From NCBI RefSeq assembly GCF_031843945.1, contig NZ_JAVTJJ010000010.1, positions 62,001 to 126,000 of the forward strand: 64,000 nt of DNA. Direction: 5' to 3'. The position numbers and the translations under genes are program-made. This DNA comes from Paracidovorax sp031843945. GTDB taxonomy: Bacteria; Pseudomonadota; Gammaproteobacteria; Burkholderiales; Burkholderiaceae_C. The first letter of the stretch is position 1, and every line of letters starts with the position of its first letter. The notes under the pieces were generated by a model. The model saw only the letters and a list, made by a program, of their open reading frames with translations, searched no databases and was not told the DNA's origin. Shown here piece after piece: positions 1-8,097 of the stretch.

Positions 1-1
1 C

Positions 2-913
2 ACCGACGTGGGCAAAGAGAACATGGATGCGATCCGGGCGCTGGCGTCACGATTGATCGAACGCAGCATCCAGCGTACAGAACACAGCACCGAAGACATA
101 CGGCATTCGCTGCTGCTCTCTCGCATCGGAATCGCCACCTTCGCTGCCATTGGGCTACTGGCGTTCTACATGTACCTGCACCAGGCGATCACTCTGCAAT
201 CGGTGAGCCAGCGCGAACAGGAAGTCCTGGCCCGCGAGCGCGACCGGCTTGAAGATCTGGTGCGCGAGCGCACGGCATCGCTCACCGAGCTGGCCAACCA
301 CTTGCAGCAGGTGCGAGAAGACGAGCGCGGCCATTTGGCGCGCGAGCTGCACGACGAGCTGGGCGCACTGCTCACCGCAGCCAAGCTGGATGTAGCCCGG
401 CTCAAGTCGCGCGTGGATGTGCAGGTGCCGGAGATCGCCGAGCGCCTGCGGCACCTGACCGAGACGCTCAACAGCGGCATCGCGTTGAAGCGCCGCATCA
501 TCGAAGACTTGCGCCCCTCTTCGCTGTTCAACCTGGGGCTTACCACGTCGCTGGAGATCCTGACCCGTGAGTTCGCAGAGCGCAGCGGAGTCGAGGTTGA
601 TGTGAACCTGGAGACGGTGGATCTGCCAGAACCTGTGCAGCTGACCGTCTACCGCGTGGTGCAGGAATCGCTGACGAACATCGGAAAGTACGCTGAGGCG
701 CACAAGATTCTGGTGGCCGTACACAACTACCCCACCCATGTGTCGGTACAGATTCGCGATGACGGCAACGGATTCGATACGTCCACCATCAGTACCAGCT
801 CACACGGATTGATGGGCATGCGCCACCGGGTCGAGGCTGCGGGCGGCCGCCTGACCGTCACATCTGAAATGGCCGAAGGCACACTCGTTTCCGCCGTGCT
901 CCCGCACGCCTGA
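2..913 (+). CDS. Sensor histidine kinase, HisKA_3 type (5' end outside window)
   Basis: C-terminal part of a NarX/DegS-like membrane sensor kinase that would phosphorylate a LuxR-type response regulator. The frame is open to the window edge, so the true start probably lies upstream; the first in-window start codon is a GTG at 8. One transmembrane helix (GIATFAAIGLLAFY) is followed by a coiled coil and the HisKA_3 H-box ARELHDELG. The HATPase_c domain follows, with the G1-like motif DDGNGFD and G2-like motif GLMGMRHR. A CHASE3-type sensory region upstream would fit but cannot be seen. No response regulator gene follows, so a partner would have to be upstream or elsewhere. Confidence 0.88.
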   Translation, partial: TDVGKENMDAIRALASRLIERSIQRTEHSTEDIRHSLLLSRIGIATFAAIGLLAFYMYLHQAITLQSVSQREQEVLARERDRLEDLVRERTASLTELANHLQQVREDERGHLARELHDELGALLTAAKLDVARLKSRVDVQVPEIAERLRHLTETLNSGIALKRRIIEDLRPSSLFNLGLTTSLEILTREFAERSGVEVDVNLETVDLPEPVQLTVYRVVQESLTNIGKYAEAHKILVAVHNYPTHVSVQIRDDGNGFDTSTISTSSHGLMGMRHRVEAAGGRLTVTSEMAEGTLVSAVLPHA

Positions 914-1095
914 AACCCCTCTTCGCACGAGCCCTCCTGCTCTCCTGCTCCACAGGGGTGCAGTCCTACATGCGTGCGCGCAAGCCACCGGCAGCTGCTT
1001 ATAAGCCCTCTGGCTACATTGACTCCATGCACCGCCAACGTCGGTGCTTACGTTAAACCACCGGCCACTCCAGCGCCGGTCTACAGGAGATGGTT

Positions 1096-1260
1096 ATGTT
1101 GCACTACGCAGTCGTTTTTCTGGTCATCGCCCTGGTGGCCGCTCTGTTCGGCTTTGGCGGCATCGCTGCCGGCGCGGTGGGTATCGCCAAGATCCTGTTC
1201 TTCGTGTTCGTGATCATGGCCATCGTGACCTTTGTCATGAGCCTGATGAAGCGCCGCTGA
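1096..1260 (+). CDS. DUF1328 small membrane protein
   Basis: A 54-aa protein with two hydrophobic segments (roughly residues 4-24 and 28-48) separated by a Gly/Ala-rich turn (FGFGGIAAGAVGIAK), ending in KRR. Length and pattern match the DUF1328/YtjA family of small membrane proteins, whose role is unknown. An AGGAG ribosome-binding site (1085-1089) sits six bases before the ATG. It opens a run of short genes (DUF883, ferritin-like, BON) that look like an envelope or stress cassette; shared regulation is inferred only from proximity. Confidence 0.8.
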   Translation: MLHYAVVFLVIALVAALFGFGGIAAGAVGIAKILFFVFVIMAIVTFVMSLMKRR

Positions 1261-1329
1261 TCGCTGCGCTTTCCCGTGAACTCCTGCGACACGCCGCAAG
1301 GCTGCTACCCATTCTGAAAGGCTATTCCC

Positions 1330-1728
1330 ATGAATTTGCAAACCGCTACCCAGAAGGCTGCCGACACCGCCCACACCGTTGCTGACGGCGTGCTCGATTC
1401 CGCCAAGGACGCCGTGCAAGCCACGCGCCGCGCCACCGTCAACTCGCTCGACAAGGCGGAAGCGGGTGTAAACAGCCTCAAGGAAGGCGTAAACCCTGCC
1501 ATTGACGACTTGGCAGTGCGCGCCCAGGAATTGGCCAATCGCGGCATCAACTACTGTGCCGAGACCAGCGAACGCGCCCGCCGCCAGTTGAACCAGGTGG
1601 CAGACACCACCACCCGCTACGTGGTGGATCAGCCGGGCAAGTCGATCTTGCTGGCCGCGGCAGCCGGCGCTGCATTCGCCACGATCATCTTCCTGTCTCG
1701 TGACAGCAGCCGGCGCCGCGACTACTGA
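1330..1728 (+). CDS. DUF883/YqjD-ElaB-like membrane-anchored protein
   Basis: A 132-aa protein with a long Ala-rich amphipathic helical region (residues 1-100) and one C-terminal transmembrane segment (SILLAAAAGAAFATIIFL), then a short Arg-rich tail (SRDSSRRRDY). This is the layout of the YqjD/ElaB/DUF883 family, C-tail-anchored inner-membrane proteins; in E. coli YqjD associates with ribosomes in stationary phase. Function here is inferred from family and neighbourhood only. Confidence 0.72.
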   Translation: MNLQTATQKAADTAHTVADGVLDSAKDAVQATRRATVNSLDKAEAGVNSLKEGVNPAIDDLAVRAQELANRGINYCAETSERARRQLNQVADTTTRYVVDQPGKSILLAAAAGAAFATIIFLSRDSSRRRDY

Positions 1729-1783
1729 GCCGATACCGAGACAGCATTAAACAAGTCTTTCGGCCCCAACCCACGAGTGCCCC

Positions 1784-2350
1784 ATGAATACCACAACCAC
1801 AAAAATGCAGGCCGACAACGACGGCAACAGTGCCATGGTGCTCGACGAACAAGCGCTGCACAAAGCAGCAACTGAAGATCTTGATGGGGGTGCTGTCACT
1901 CCTGCATACGGCCCCCACCGTGATGCCATCGTCAAGTTGCTCAACGACGCGCTGGCGACCGAGTTGGTTTGCGTGCTGCGTTACAAGCGCCACTACTTCA
2001 CCGCTGACGGCCTCGAATCACCGGCCATCGCTGCTGAATTCTTGGTGCACGCGAACGAAGAGTCGGCCCACGCGGACTTGATCGCCCAGCGCATCGTGCA
2101 GTTAGGCGGAGAACCCGACTTTGCCCCCGACCGCCTGACCGCACGCAGCCACGCCGACTACGACGAATCGTCTGAATTGAAGGAGATGGTCCGTGCCAAC
2201 CTGGTCGCAGAACGCATCGCTGTAGAAGCCTACCGCCAGATGATTGCGCTGATTGGCGACAAGGATCCGACGACGCGCCGCATGCTGGAAGGCATTCTGG
2301 CCGACGAGGAAGAGCATGCAGACGAATTGAAGGACTGGTTGCACCGCTGA
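1784..2350 (+). CDS. Ferritin-like (bacterioferritin/DPS-like) domain protein
   Basis: A 188-aa protein forming a four-helix ferritin-like bundle. Candidate di-iron ligands are seen in helix A (ATELVCVLRYKRHY), helix B (EESAHADLIAQRI, an E..H pattern), helix C (ERIAVEAYRQM) and helix D (DEEEHADEL, an E..H pattern). The first 45 residues are a polar extension. Length fits bacterioferritin-like proteins that store or oxidise iron, but the exact subclass is not resolved. It lies within the putative stress cassette between DUF883 and BON genes. Confidence 0.78.
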   Translation: MNTTTTKMQADNDGNSAMVLDEQALHKAATEDLDGGAVTPAYGPHRDAIVKLLNDALATELVCVLRYKRHYFTADGLESPAIAAEFLVHANEESAHADLIAQRIVQLGGEPDFAPDRLTARSHADYDESSELKEMVRANLVAERIAVEAYRQMIALIGDKDPTTRRMLEGILADEEEHADELKDWLHR

Positions 2351-2465
2351 ACAAGCGGGACAACCGTTCCCCACCCACAGTCCATCGGTCACGGAGGGTG
2401 CAACAGGCCGATGAGCTGGAGACTCCCAGCACCCGTGTTTTTTAAACCATACAAGGAAATCAATC

Positions 2466-2780
2466 ATGAAATACGCACGTGCCCTCGCCTTCGCAGCCCT
2501 TGCTGGCGCCACCATCATTTCCGCCGGTTGCTCGGTCGCTCGCGACCAGCAAACGATGGGCTCCTACGTCGACGACGCAGGCATCACCACCGCTGTGAAG
2601 GCCAAGATGGCCGAAGACAAGTCGGTTTCTGCAACGTCCATCAGCGTGGAAACACTGAACGGCACGGTTCAACTGTCGGGCTTCGCCAAGTCGCAAACCG
2701 AAAAGAACCAAGCTGAATCCATCGCACGCAACACCAAGCACGTGCGTGACGTGCGCAACAGCATCGTTGTTCGTCCCTGA
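2466..2780 (+). CDS. BON-domain lipoprotein
   Basis: A 104-aa protein with a lipoprotein signal peptide ending in the lipobox SAGC (Cys about residue 22), then a single BON domain (about 35-104) with the signature DAGITTAVKAKMAED and the glycine segment VETLNGTVQLSGFA. OsmY/BON proteins are periplasmic or outer-membrane-associated and respond to osmotic or envelope stress. A good intrinsic terminator follows at 2861-2896, so this is probably the last gene of the cassette. Confidence 0.85.
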   Translation: MKYARALAFAALAGATIISAGCSVARDQQTMGSYVDDAGITTAVKAKMAEDKSVSATSISVETLNGTVQLSGFAKSQTEKNQAESIARNTKHVRDVRNSIVVRP

Positions 2781-2860
2781 ACGATCTGAGGCCCTGACGG
2801 GCTCGGCCAGCACGCGCTAGCTTCGGCGGCGCTATGGCTGAGCTTCCGGGACTCTCACGG

Positions 2861-2896
2861 GCCACGGTTTTCTTCGCGGAAAGCCGTGGCTTTTTT
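2861..2896 (+). terminator. Rho-independent terminator
   Basis: GCCACGG (2861-2867) pairs with CCGTGGC (2884-2890) around an extended stem-loop, followed by a run of six T. It closes the stress cassette that ends with the BON lipoprotein. Confidence 0.8.
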
Positions 2897-2960
2897 GTCT
2901 CAAAGCGTTTTCCATTTTCCTGTCCCAGATTCCCAGCCCTGTTCCTCACCGGTATTCATC

Positions 2961-4316
2961 ATGCGACTCTTTCATTGCACCCACTGCGGGTCCCTGGTGT
3001 TCTTTGATAGCTCCGAATGCCTGGGCTGCGGCAGCACCCTGGCGTTTGACCCTGCCCGGCTGGAGATGGTGGCCATGCAGCCCGCAGCTGATCTGCCTGG
3101 CGTGTGGCAGCGCCTGAATACACAAGCCGCGGCGCCCACCGAAACCACCGCTGTGTCTTTGGACGAGGCTCCGCTCTATCAGTTGTGTTCCAACCGCGAA
3201 GCGCACAACGCCTGCAATTTCTCGGTGCCTTATGTACCGGTGGAAAACGACGAACCCGTCACACCGCACCTCTGCGTTTCTTGTCAGCAAACGCGCGTGT
3301 TGCCTGATCTGTCCGACGTGAACAACGTGCGCCGCTGGACTGACATCGAAACCGCCAAACGCCGCCTCTACTACTCGCTCGCACAGCTGAACATTGCGCA
3401 GATCGAAGGCGAGCCCGGGCCTGTGTATGAATTCAAGGCCGACACGCCCGAAGCGCCAGTGATGACCGGCCACGATGAGGGCGTGATCACCCTCAACGTT
3501 GCCGAGGCCGATGACGACGAGCGTACTCGCCGCCGTGTCGAACTGGGCGAGCCCTACCGCACGCTGCTGGGTCACCTGCGCCATGAATCCGGCCATTATT
3601 TCTGGGACGTGCTGGTGCTGCGCGGCGGCCATGTCGATGCCTACCGCGCCGTGTTCGGCGACGAACGCGCCGACTACGGCGAAGCGCTGAAAGCCCACTA
3701 CGCGAGCGCTCCGCACACCGGCTGGCAGAACGAATTCATCAGCGACTACGCCACATCGCACCCGTGGGAAGACTGGGCCGAGACCTGGGCGCACTACCTG
3801 CACATGGTCGACCTGTTGGAGACTGCGCAGAGCTATCGCACGGAAGTGTCCATCCCGAGCCCGCAGGGCGAACCGCGTTACTCGATGGTCAACCCCTTCG
3901 GCGAGCCCGCCCCCGATTTCGATGCCATGCTGGCCGCGTGGGTGCCGCTGACGCTGCTGCTCAACAGCCTGAACCGCAGCCTGGGGCAACTCGACGCCTA
4001 CCCGTTTGCCATGGGTGCGGGGGTGAAGGAAAAACTGCGTTTCGTTCACGCGCTGGTCAACCGGCAGCTGACACCGGTGCCTTGGCAGCCCGAGCAAGCG
4101 CTGCCGGTCGATGCTGCCCCGGTGGTTGGCGATGCGTCGCTGCCGGTGGATGCGCCTGCTGCTGGCGACGTTATCGACGTACCAGCACAAACCGCACCGA
4201 CGGAGCCGGTGCCAATGAACGATGGGTCGTTGAATGCGCCGCCCCTGGACGCGCCAGCCGATGCACCGCTGCAACCCATGGCTGAACAGCTGCCAGAGCC
4301 TGAACTTCAAAAATGA
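2961..4316 (+). CDS. Putative zinc-binding metallopeptidase with zinc-ribbon N-terminus
   Basis: A 451-aa protein. The N-terminus has a double CxxC zinc ribbon (CTHCGS, CLGCGS). The central domain contains the metalloprotease motif HESGH (about residue 208) and downstream DWAETWAHYLHM, typical of the COG4307 putative zinc-binding peptidase family. Residues about 380-451 form a Pro/Ala/Asp-rich low-complexity tail. The ATG at 2961 is chosen because it starts directly at the zinc ribbon; the upstream in-frame start at 2886 overlaps the terminator. The stop codon (4314-4316) lies inside a palindromic repeat, so the last residues may be repeat-derived. Substrate unknown. Confidence 0.75.
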   Translation: MRLFHCTHCGSLVFFDSSECLGCGSTLAFDPARLEMVAMQPAADLPGVWQRLNTQAAAPTETTAVSLDEAPLYQLCSNREAHNACNFSVPYVPVENDEPVTPHLCVSCQQTRVLPDLSDVNNVRRWTDIETAKRRLYYSLAQLNIAQIEGEPGPVYEFKADTPEAPVMTGHDEGVITLNVAEADDDERTRRRVELGEPYRTLLGHLRHESGHYFWDVLVLRGGHVDAYRAVFGDERADYGEALKAHYASAPHTGWQNEFISDYATSHPWEDWAETWAHYLHMVDLLETAQSYRTEVSIPSPQGEPRYSMVNPFGEPAPDFDAMLAAWVPLTLLLNSLNRSLGQLDAYPFAMGAGVKEKLRFVHALVNRQLTPVPWQPEQALPVDAAPVVGDASLPVDAPAAGDVIDVPAQTAPTEPVPMNDGSLNAPPLDAPADAPLQPMAEQLPEPELQK

Positions 4317-4359
4317 TAGCTACCAGCGCTTACCCCATAAGCGCTGGAGCCTATTTTTA
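4308..4359. repeat. Palindromic repeat, copy 1
   Basis: CCAGCGCTTA (4323-4332) and TAAGCGCTGG (4338-4347) form perfect 10-bp arms around a 5-nt loop, flanked by ATAGCT and by GAGCCTATTTTT. It overlaps the stop codon of the metallopeptidase gene and lies between it and the convergent transglutaminase gene, where it might also help termination. Confidence 0.85.
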
Positions 4360-4361
4360 CC

Positions 4362-5321
4362 CTAAATCGGCTTGGTGGCTTTCGCACCCGCTGCAAGCTC
4401 ATCCACCGGTGCCACGGTGACTGCCACCAGCAGTTCGTGGCGCGCGCCCCCATGAATGACTCCGCGCAGCGGGGACACGTCTGCATAGTCGCGCCCCACT
4501 GCCAGGGTCACGTAGTCTTCGCCGGGGGCGCGATTGTTGGTCGGGTCCAAGTCATGCCAGACGCCGCTGCTGCCCTGCACCGCCGGGCCGGGCACCCATA
4601 CCGCTACCCAGGCGTGCGACGCGTCGCTGCCCACCAGGCGCGGCTGCCCGGGGGGTGGCTGCGTGAGCAAGTAGCCGCTGACATACCGCGCCGCCAGCCC
4701 CAGGCCACGCAGGCAGGCAATCATGATGTGGGCGAAGTCCTGGCACACGCCGCGGCGCATGGCCAGCGCTTCCAGGGCCGGTGTCCCCACGTCGGTGGCC
4801 GATGCGGAATAGGTGAAGTCGTCATGGATTCGCGCCATCAGGTCCCGCGCGGCTGGCAGCAAAGCGCGGCCCGGCGTGAAACTGGGGCGCGCATAAGCCA
4901 CGAAGTCTGCGTGCCGGGGGATGTACGGCGACGCGAACACGAACTCGGCAGCCGACTCATAGGCCGCAGCGCGGTGGTAGCGCAGGCAGTCACGCACCGC
5001 CTCCCATGCGGGCCCGGCCGGCTCATCGCGTTCTTCGCTTTCGCTCTCGTCTTCGCGGGCTGCCACTGGCTGGGTTTCCAGCAGGCTTTCTGCGCGCACG
5101 CGCAGCGACTCGTGCGTGAATGGCAGGCTGAAGAAGGTGCGCGTGTTGCCAAACACATCCACCATCTGGCTGCACTGCGCCGCGGGAGGGTCGATATGCA
5201 AGGTGTGCTGCAGCAGCCGCTGCGCCGCCGTGTCGATGGGCCGCAGATGCGCCACATGCTGGGCGTTGCTGACGGCCGGGTCGTATTCGTACACCGTTTC
5301 GTGAATGACGCGCAGCAGCAT
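4362..5321 (-). CDS. Transglutaminase-like cysteine peptidase family protein
   Basis: A 319-aa protein with an N-terminal transglutaminase-associated beta domain (MLLRVIHETVYEYD) and a transglutaminase core. The putative triad is Cys in RRGVCQDFAH, His in DASHAWVAVW and Asp in WHDLDPTNN. The ATG at 5321 is chosen because the family N-terminus begins there; upstream in-frame codons overlap the preceding gene in another frame. It is third in a minus-strand operon with the ATP-grasp/alpha-E fusion (25-bp gap) and the DUF2126 transglutaminase. Such proteins are predicted amidases or peptidases acting with the ATP-grasp ligase; the substrate is unknown. Confidence 0.87.
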   Translation of the reverse strand: MLLRVIHETVYEYDPAVSNAQHVAHLRPIDTAAQRLLQHTLHIDPPAAQCSQMVDVFGNTRTFFSLPFTHESLRVRAESLLETQPVAAREDESESEERDEPAGPAWEAVRDCLRYHRAAAYESAAEFVFASPYIPRHADFVAYARPSFTPGRALLPAARDLMARIHDDFTYSASATDVGTPALEALAMRRGVCQDFAHIMIACLRGLGLAARYVSGYLLTQPPPGQPRLVGSDASHAWVAVWVPGPAVQGSSGVWHDLDPTNNRAPGEDYVTLAVGRDYADVSPLRGVIHGGARHELLVAVTVAPVDELAAGAKATKPI

Positions 5322-5346
5322 GGGCAGACCCTGGGTAAACAGTGCT

Positions 5347-8097
5347 TCAGGTGCCCAGGCTCTGGCGCTGGTCGCCAGAGTGGGTGAAATAGCGCGCCCC
5401 CAGTCGGTCGGACAAGCGCCATGCCTCACCGGCACAGCGCGCCAGCGTGGCGGCAAGTGCCGGATAACTGCCAGCAGCGTCTGGGGTGCACAAAGCTTCC
5501 AGTGACAGCGCGGCAGGATCGAACAGACCCATGTCGGCCTCGGCATCTGGGGCATTCTTAACCGACGGCGCGGCGGAATGGCCATCGGCGCCGCGATGCA
5601 GCTTACGCAGTCGCCCGCGCAGCGTCTGCGCCACCCAGGCCAGCGACCGCGGGTTGTCGGGATCGAGCACCAGCAGGTCCACCAACGCAGGCACGTCATG
5701 GCGCAACTGGTACTGCGCGCGGAAGGTGATGGTGCTGTCGAACAGCGCGACGATGGCGTCGAAGCCACCTTCGTCCGCCACGGCACTGCTGTCGAAGCCG
5801 CGCGCCAGCGCATCGGCCAAAAAGCCCAGGCGCTCTATGTGCCGGCCGATGGACAGCAGCCGCCAGCCATCGTCGCGCATCATGCGGTCGGTCTGCGCGC
5901 CGGTCATGGCCGCCATGTGGCCGCTCAACACCTCCAGCACGCGCAGCGATTCGGGCGCCGAAAAGTCGCCGCCATGGGCACCCGTGGGGCATTGCTGAAA
6001 GAAATCGGCCTCGGCCCGCACGATCAGGTTCCACTGCTCCTGCGACAGCCGGTCGCGCACCGCGGCCGCCGCGCTCTTGATGCCGCGCAGGTTGTAGCCC
6101 ACGCTGGTCGCACGCGTGGTGTCGGCCAGGCCCGCGATCAGTGAGCGCTCGAACACCCGCCGCCCTTGCGCCGCACCGGGCACGCCAGGTGTGACCAGGC
6201 CCTGGCTTTGCGCCAGCGCGCTCAGCCAGGCCAGCAGCGGCTGGGACGACTGGTCTTCGCCATTCAGGCTCTGCAATGCCAGGCGCGCCAGGCGAATGGT
6301 GTTCTCGGCCCGCTCGGTGTAGCGGCCCAGCCAGAAGAGGTTTTCGGCCGAGCGGCTCGTCACCTGCCGGCTGCGGTGCGCCACGGCCGGCGCGGCCTGC
6401 GCGGCAGGCAGCAGCGTGGTGGTGTCCACCGCGCCATCGGTCAGCGCCCACACGTCGGCACTGCTGCCGCCGCGCTGCATGGACGTGATCTCGTGCGTGC
6501 CGGTAGCGATGCGCGCCAGCCCGCCGGGCAGCACACGCCAGGCGCCCGGCCCGTCGGAGACGGCGAACACCCGCAGCATCACCGAGCGCGGTGCGATGTT
6601 TCGCCCGCCGGGCACATTGCGCCAGGTGGGCATTTGCGACAAAGGCTGGTAGGCCTGCACGGTGTACGCGTCGCCTTCGTGCTCGATACGCTCGGCCCAA
6701 GCGGTGAGCTCAGCGCGCGAGAGCGCATGGCACAGCACCGGCATCTCGCCGCGCGCGCCCACGCCGGGCCACGTCGGGCGGATGACGCTCTGCGCCAGAT
6801 GGGGCAGCACCGATTTGCGTGCCGCGTCTTCACCGCACCACCACGTGGGCAGCGACGGCAGTGCCAGCTCTTCGCCCAGCAGTTCGCGCGACAGCGCGGG
6901 CAGAAAGCCCAGCAGTGCCGTCGATTCGAGAAAGGCCGATCCCGGCGCGTTGGCCACCAGCACGTTGCCCGCGCGAATGGCCTGCAGCAGCCCGGGCACG
7001 CCCAGACGCGAGTCGCTGCGCAGTTCCAGCGGGTCGAGGAACTCGTCGTCCAGCCGCTTGAGGATGCCGTGCACCGGCTGCAGGCCGTGCAGCGTTTTCA
7101 AATAGAGATGTTCTCCGCGCACCGTGAGGTCGCTGCCTTCGACCAGCGTGAGGCCCAGGTAGCGTGCCAGGTAAGCGTGCTCGAAATAGGTTTCGTTGTA
7201 CGGCCCGGGCGTGAGCAGCACGATGCGCGCGTCTGCCCCGGCCGGTGTGCGCTGGCGCAGGCTGTCGAGCAGAGCTCGGTAGGTGGCGGCCAGGTGCTGC
7301 ACCGGCATCTGCCCAAAGGCCTCGGGGAAAAGGCGCGACACCAGCAGCCGGTTCTCCAGCAGGTATCCCAGCCCCGAAGGCGCCTGGGTGCGCTGCGACA
7401 CCACCCACCAGTCGCCCTCATCGTCGCGCGCCATGTCGAACGCGGCGATGTGCAAGTGCGTGCCGCCCACCGGCACCACGCCGTGCATGGACCGCAGGTA
7501 GCCCGGGTGGCCCTGCACCAGTGCGCTGGGCAGCAGGCCACCCGACAACAGCCGCTGTGGGCCGTAGACGTCGGCCATGATGCCTTCGAGCAGGCGCGTG
7601 CGCTGCAGCACGCCGGCTTCGATGCGCTCCCAGCATTGCGGCGTGAGGATGAGCGGAAACAGGTCCACCGCCCAAGGCCGCTGCGGGCCGTGGCCGTCGG
7701 CATAGACGTTGTAGGTGATGCCGTTGTCACGCACCTGCCGGCGCAGGCTCAGCGTGCGGCGGTCCAGGTCGCCAAAACCGTCCTGGCCCAGGTGGCCAAA
7801 AAATGTTTCCCAGGCGGGTGTGAGCGGTGCGTCGACAGACGCGACTGGTCCGGTTGTGCCTGCCGCAGCGGGCACGCCGATGCCGCGCAGCTCATCGTAA
7901 TGGCCGGGCAGGGCCGCAGGCGCCAGGGCAGCGGCCAGCTCGGCGGGCGTTTCCTGCGCATCAGGCTCGAACAGGGATTCGTTGGGGTGTTCCACAGCCC
8001 CGGGATTGTGCGGGAATTCCAACGCGCCGCCCGCCTCGGTTGCGGCAGGCGGCGCGCCCTTGCCGGCGCCGTCAACACCGGTCGGGGCGTCCTTCAA
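5347..8097 (-). CDS. Circularly permuted ATP-grasp protein fused to alpha-E domain
   Basis: A 916-aa two-domain protein. Residues about 60-520 match the circularly permuted ATP-grasp family (COG2308), with motifs such as PGPYNETYFEHAYLAR, HGILKRLDDEFLDP and NAPGSAFLES. Residues about 580-890 match the alpha-E helical domain (COG2307), starting at the signature ENLFWLGRYTERAEN. These domains are often separate genes; here they are one polypeptide. ATP-grasp enzymes form amide bonds, and comparative genomics predicts peptide ligation or modification together with the flanking transglutaminases. The first 60 residues are Ala/Pro-rich. It overlaps the upstream gene by four bases, implying translational coupling. 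Confidence 0.9.
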   Translation of the reverse strand: MKDAPTGVDGAGKGAPPAATEAGGALEFPHNPGAVEHPNESLFEPDAQETPAELAAALAPAALPGHYDELRGIGVPAAAGTTGPVASVDAPLTPAWETFFGHLGQDGFGDLDRRTLSLRRQVRDNGITYNVYADGHGPQRPWAVDLFPLILTPQCWERIEAGVLQRTRLLEGIMADVYGPQRLLSGGLLPSALVQGHPGYLRSMHGVVPVGGTHLHIAAFDMARDDEGDWWVVSQRTQAPSGLGYLLENRLLVSRLFPEAFGQMPVQHLAATYRALLDSLRQRTPAGADARIVLLTPGPYNETYFEHAYLARYLGLTLVEGSDLTVRGEHLYLKTLHGLQPVHGILKRLDDEFLDPLELRSDSRLGVPGLLQAIRAGNVLVANAPGSAFLESTALLGFLPALSRELLGEELALPSLPTWWCGEDAARKSVLPHLAQSVIRPTWPGVGARGEMPVLCHALSRAELTAWAERIEHEGDAYTVQAYQPLSQMPTWRNVPGGRNIAPRSVMLRVFAVSDGPGAWRVLPGGLARIATGTHEITSMQRGGSSADVWALTDGAVDTTTLLPAAQAAPAVAHRSRQVTSRSAENLFWLGRYTERAENTIRLARLALQSLNGEDQSSQPLLAWLSALAQSQGLVTPGVPGAAQGRRVFERSLIAGLADTTRATSVGYNLRGIKSAAAAVRDRLSQEQWNLIVRAEADFFQQCPTGAHGGDFSAPESLRVLEVLSGHMAAMTGAQTDRMMRDDGWRLLSIGRHIERLGFLADALARGFDSSAVADEGGFDAIVALFDSTITFRAQYQLRHDVPALVDLLVLDPDNPRSLAWVAQTLRGRLRKLHRGADGHSAAPSVKNAPDAEADMGLFDPAALSLEALCTPDAAGSYPALAATLARCAGEAWRLSDRLGARYFTHSGDQRQSLGT

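Noticed and set aside
2396..2446. Second terminator between the ferritin-like and BON genes
   Set aside because: GGGTGC and GCACCC could pair around a long loop before a T run, but the stem is short and the loop large; evidence is too weak to list.
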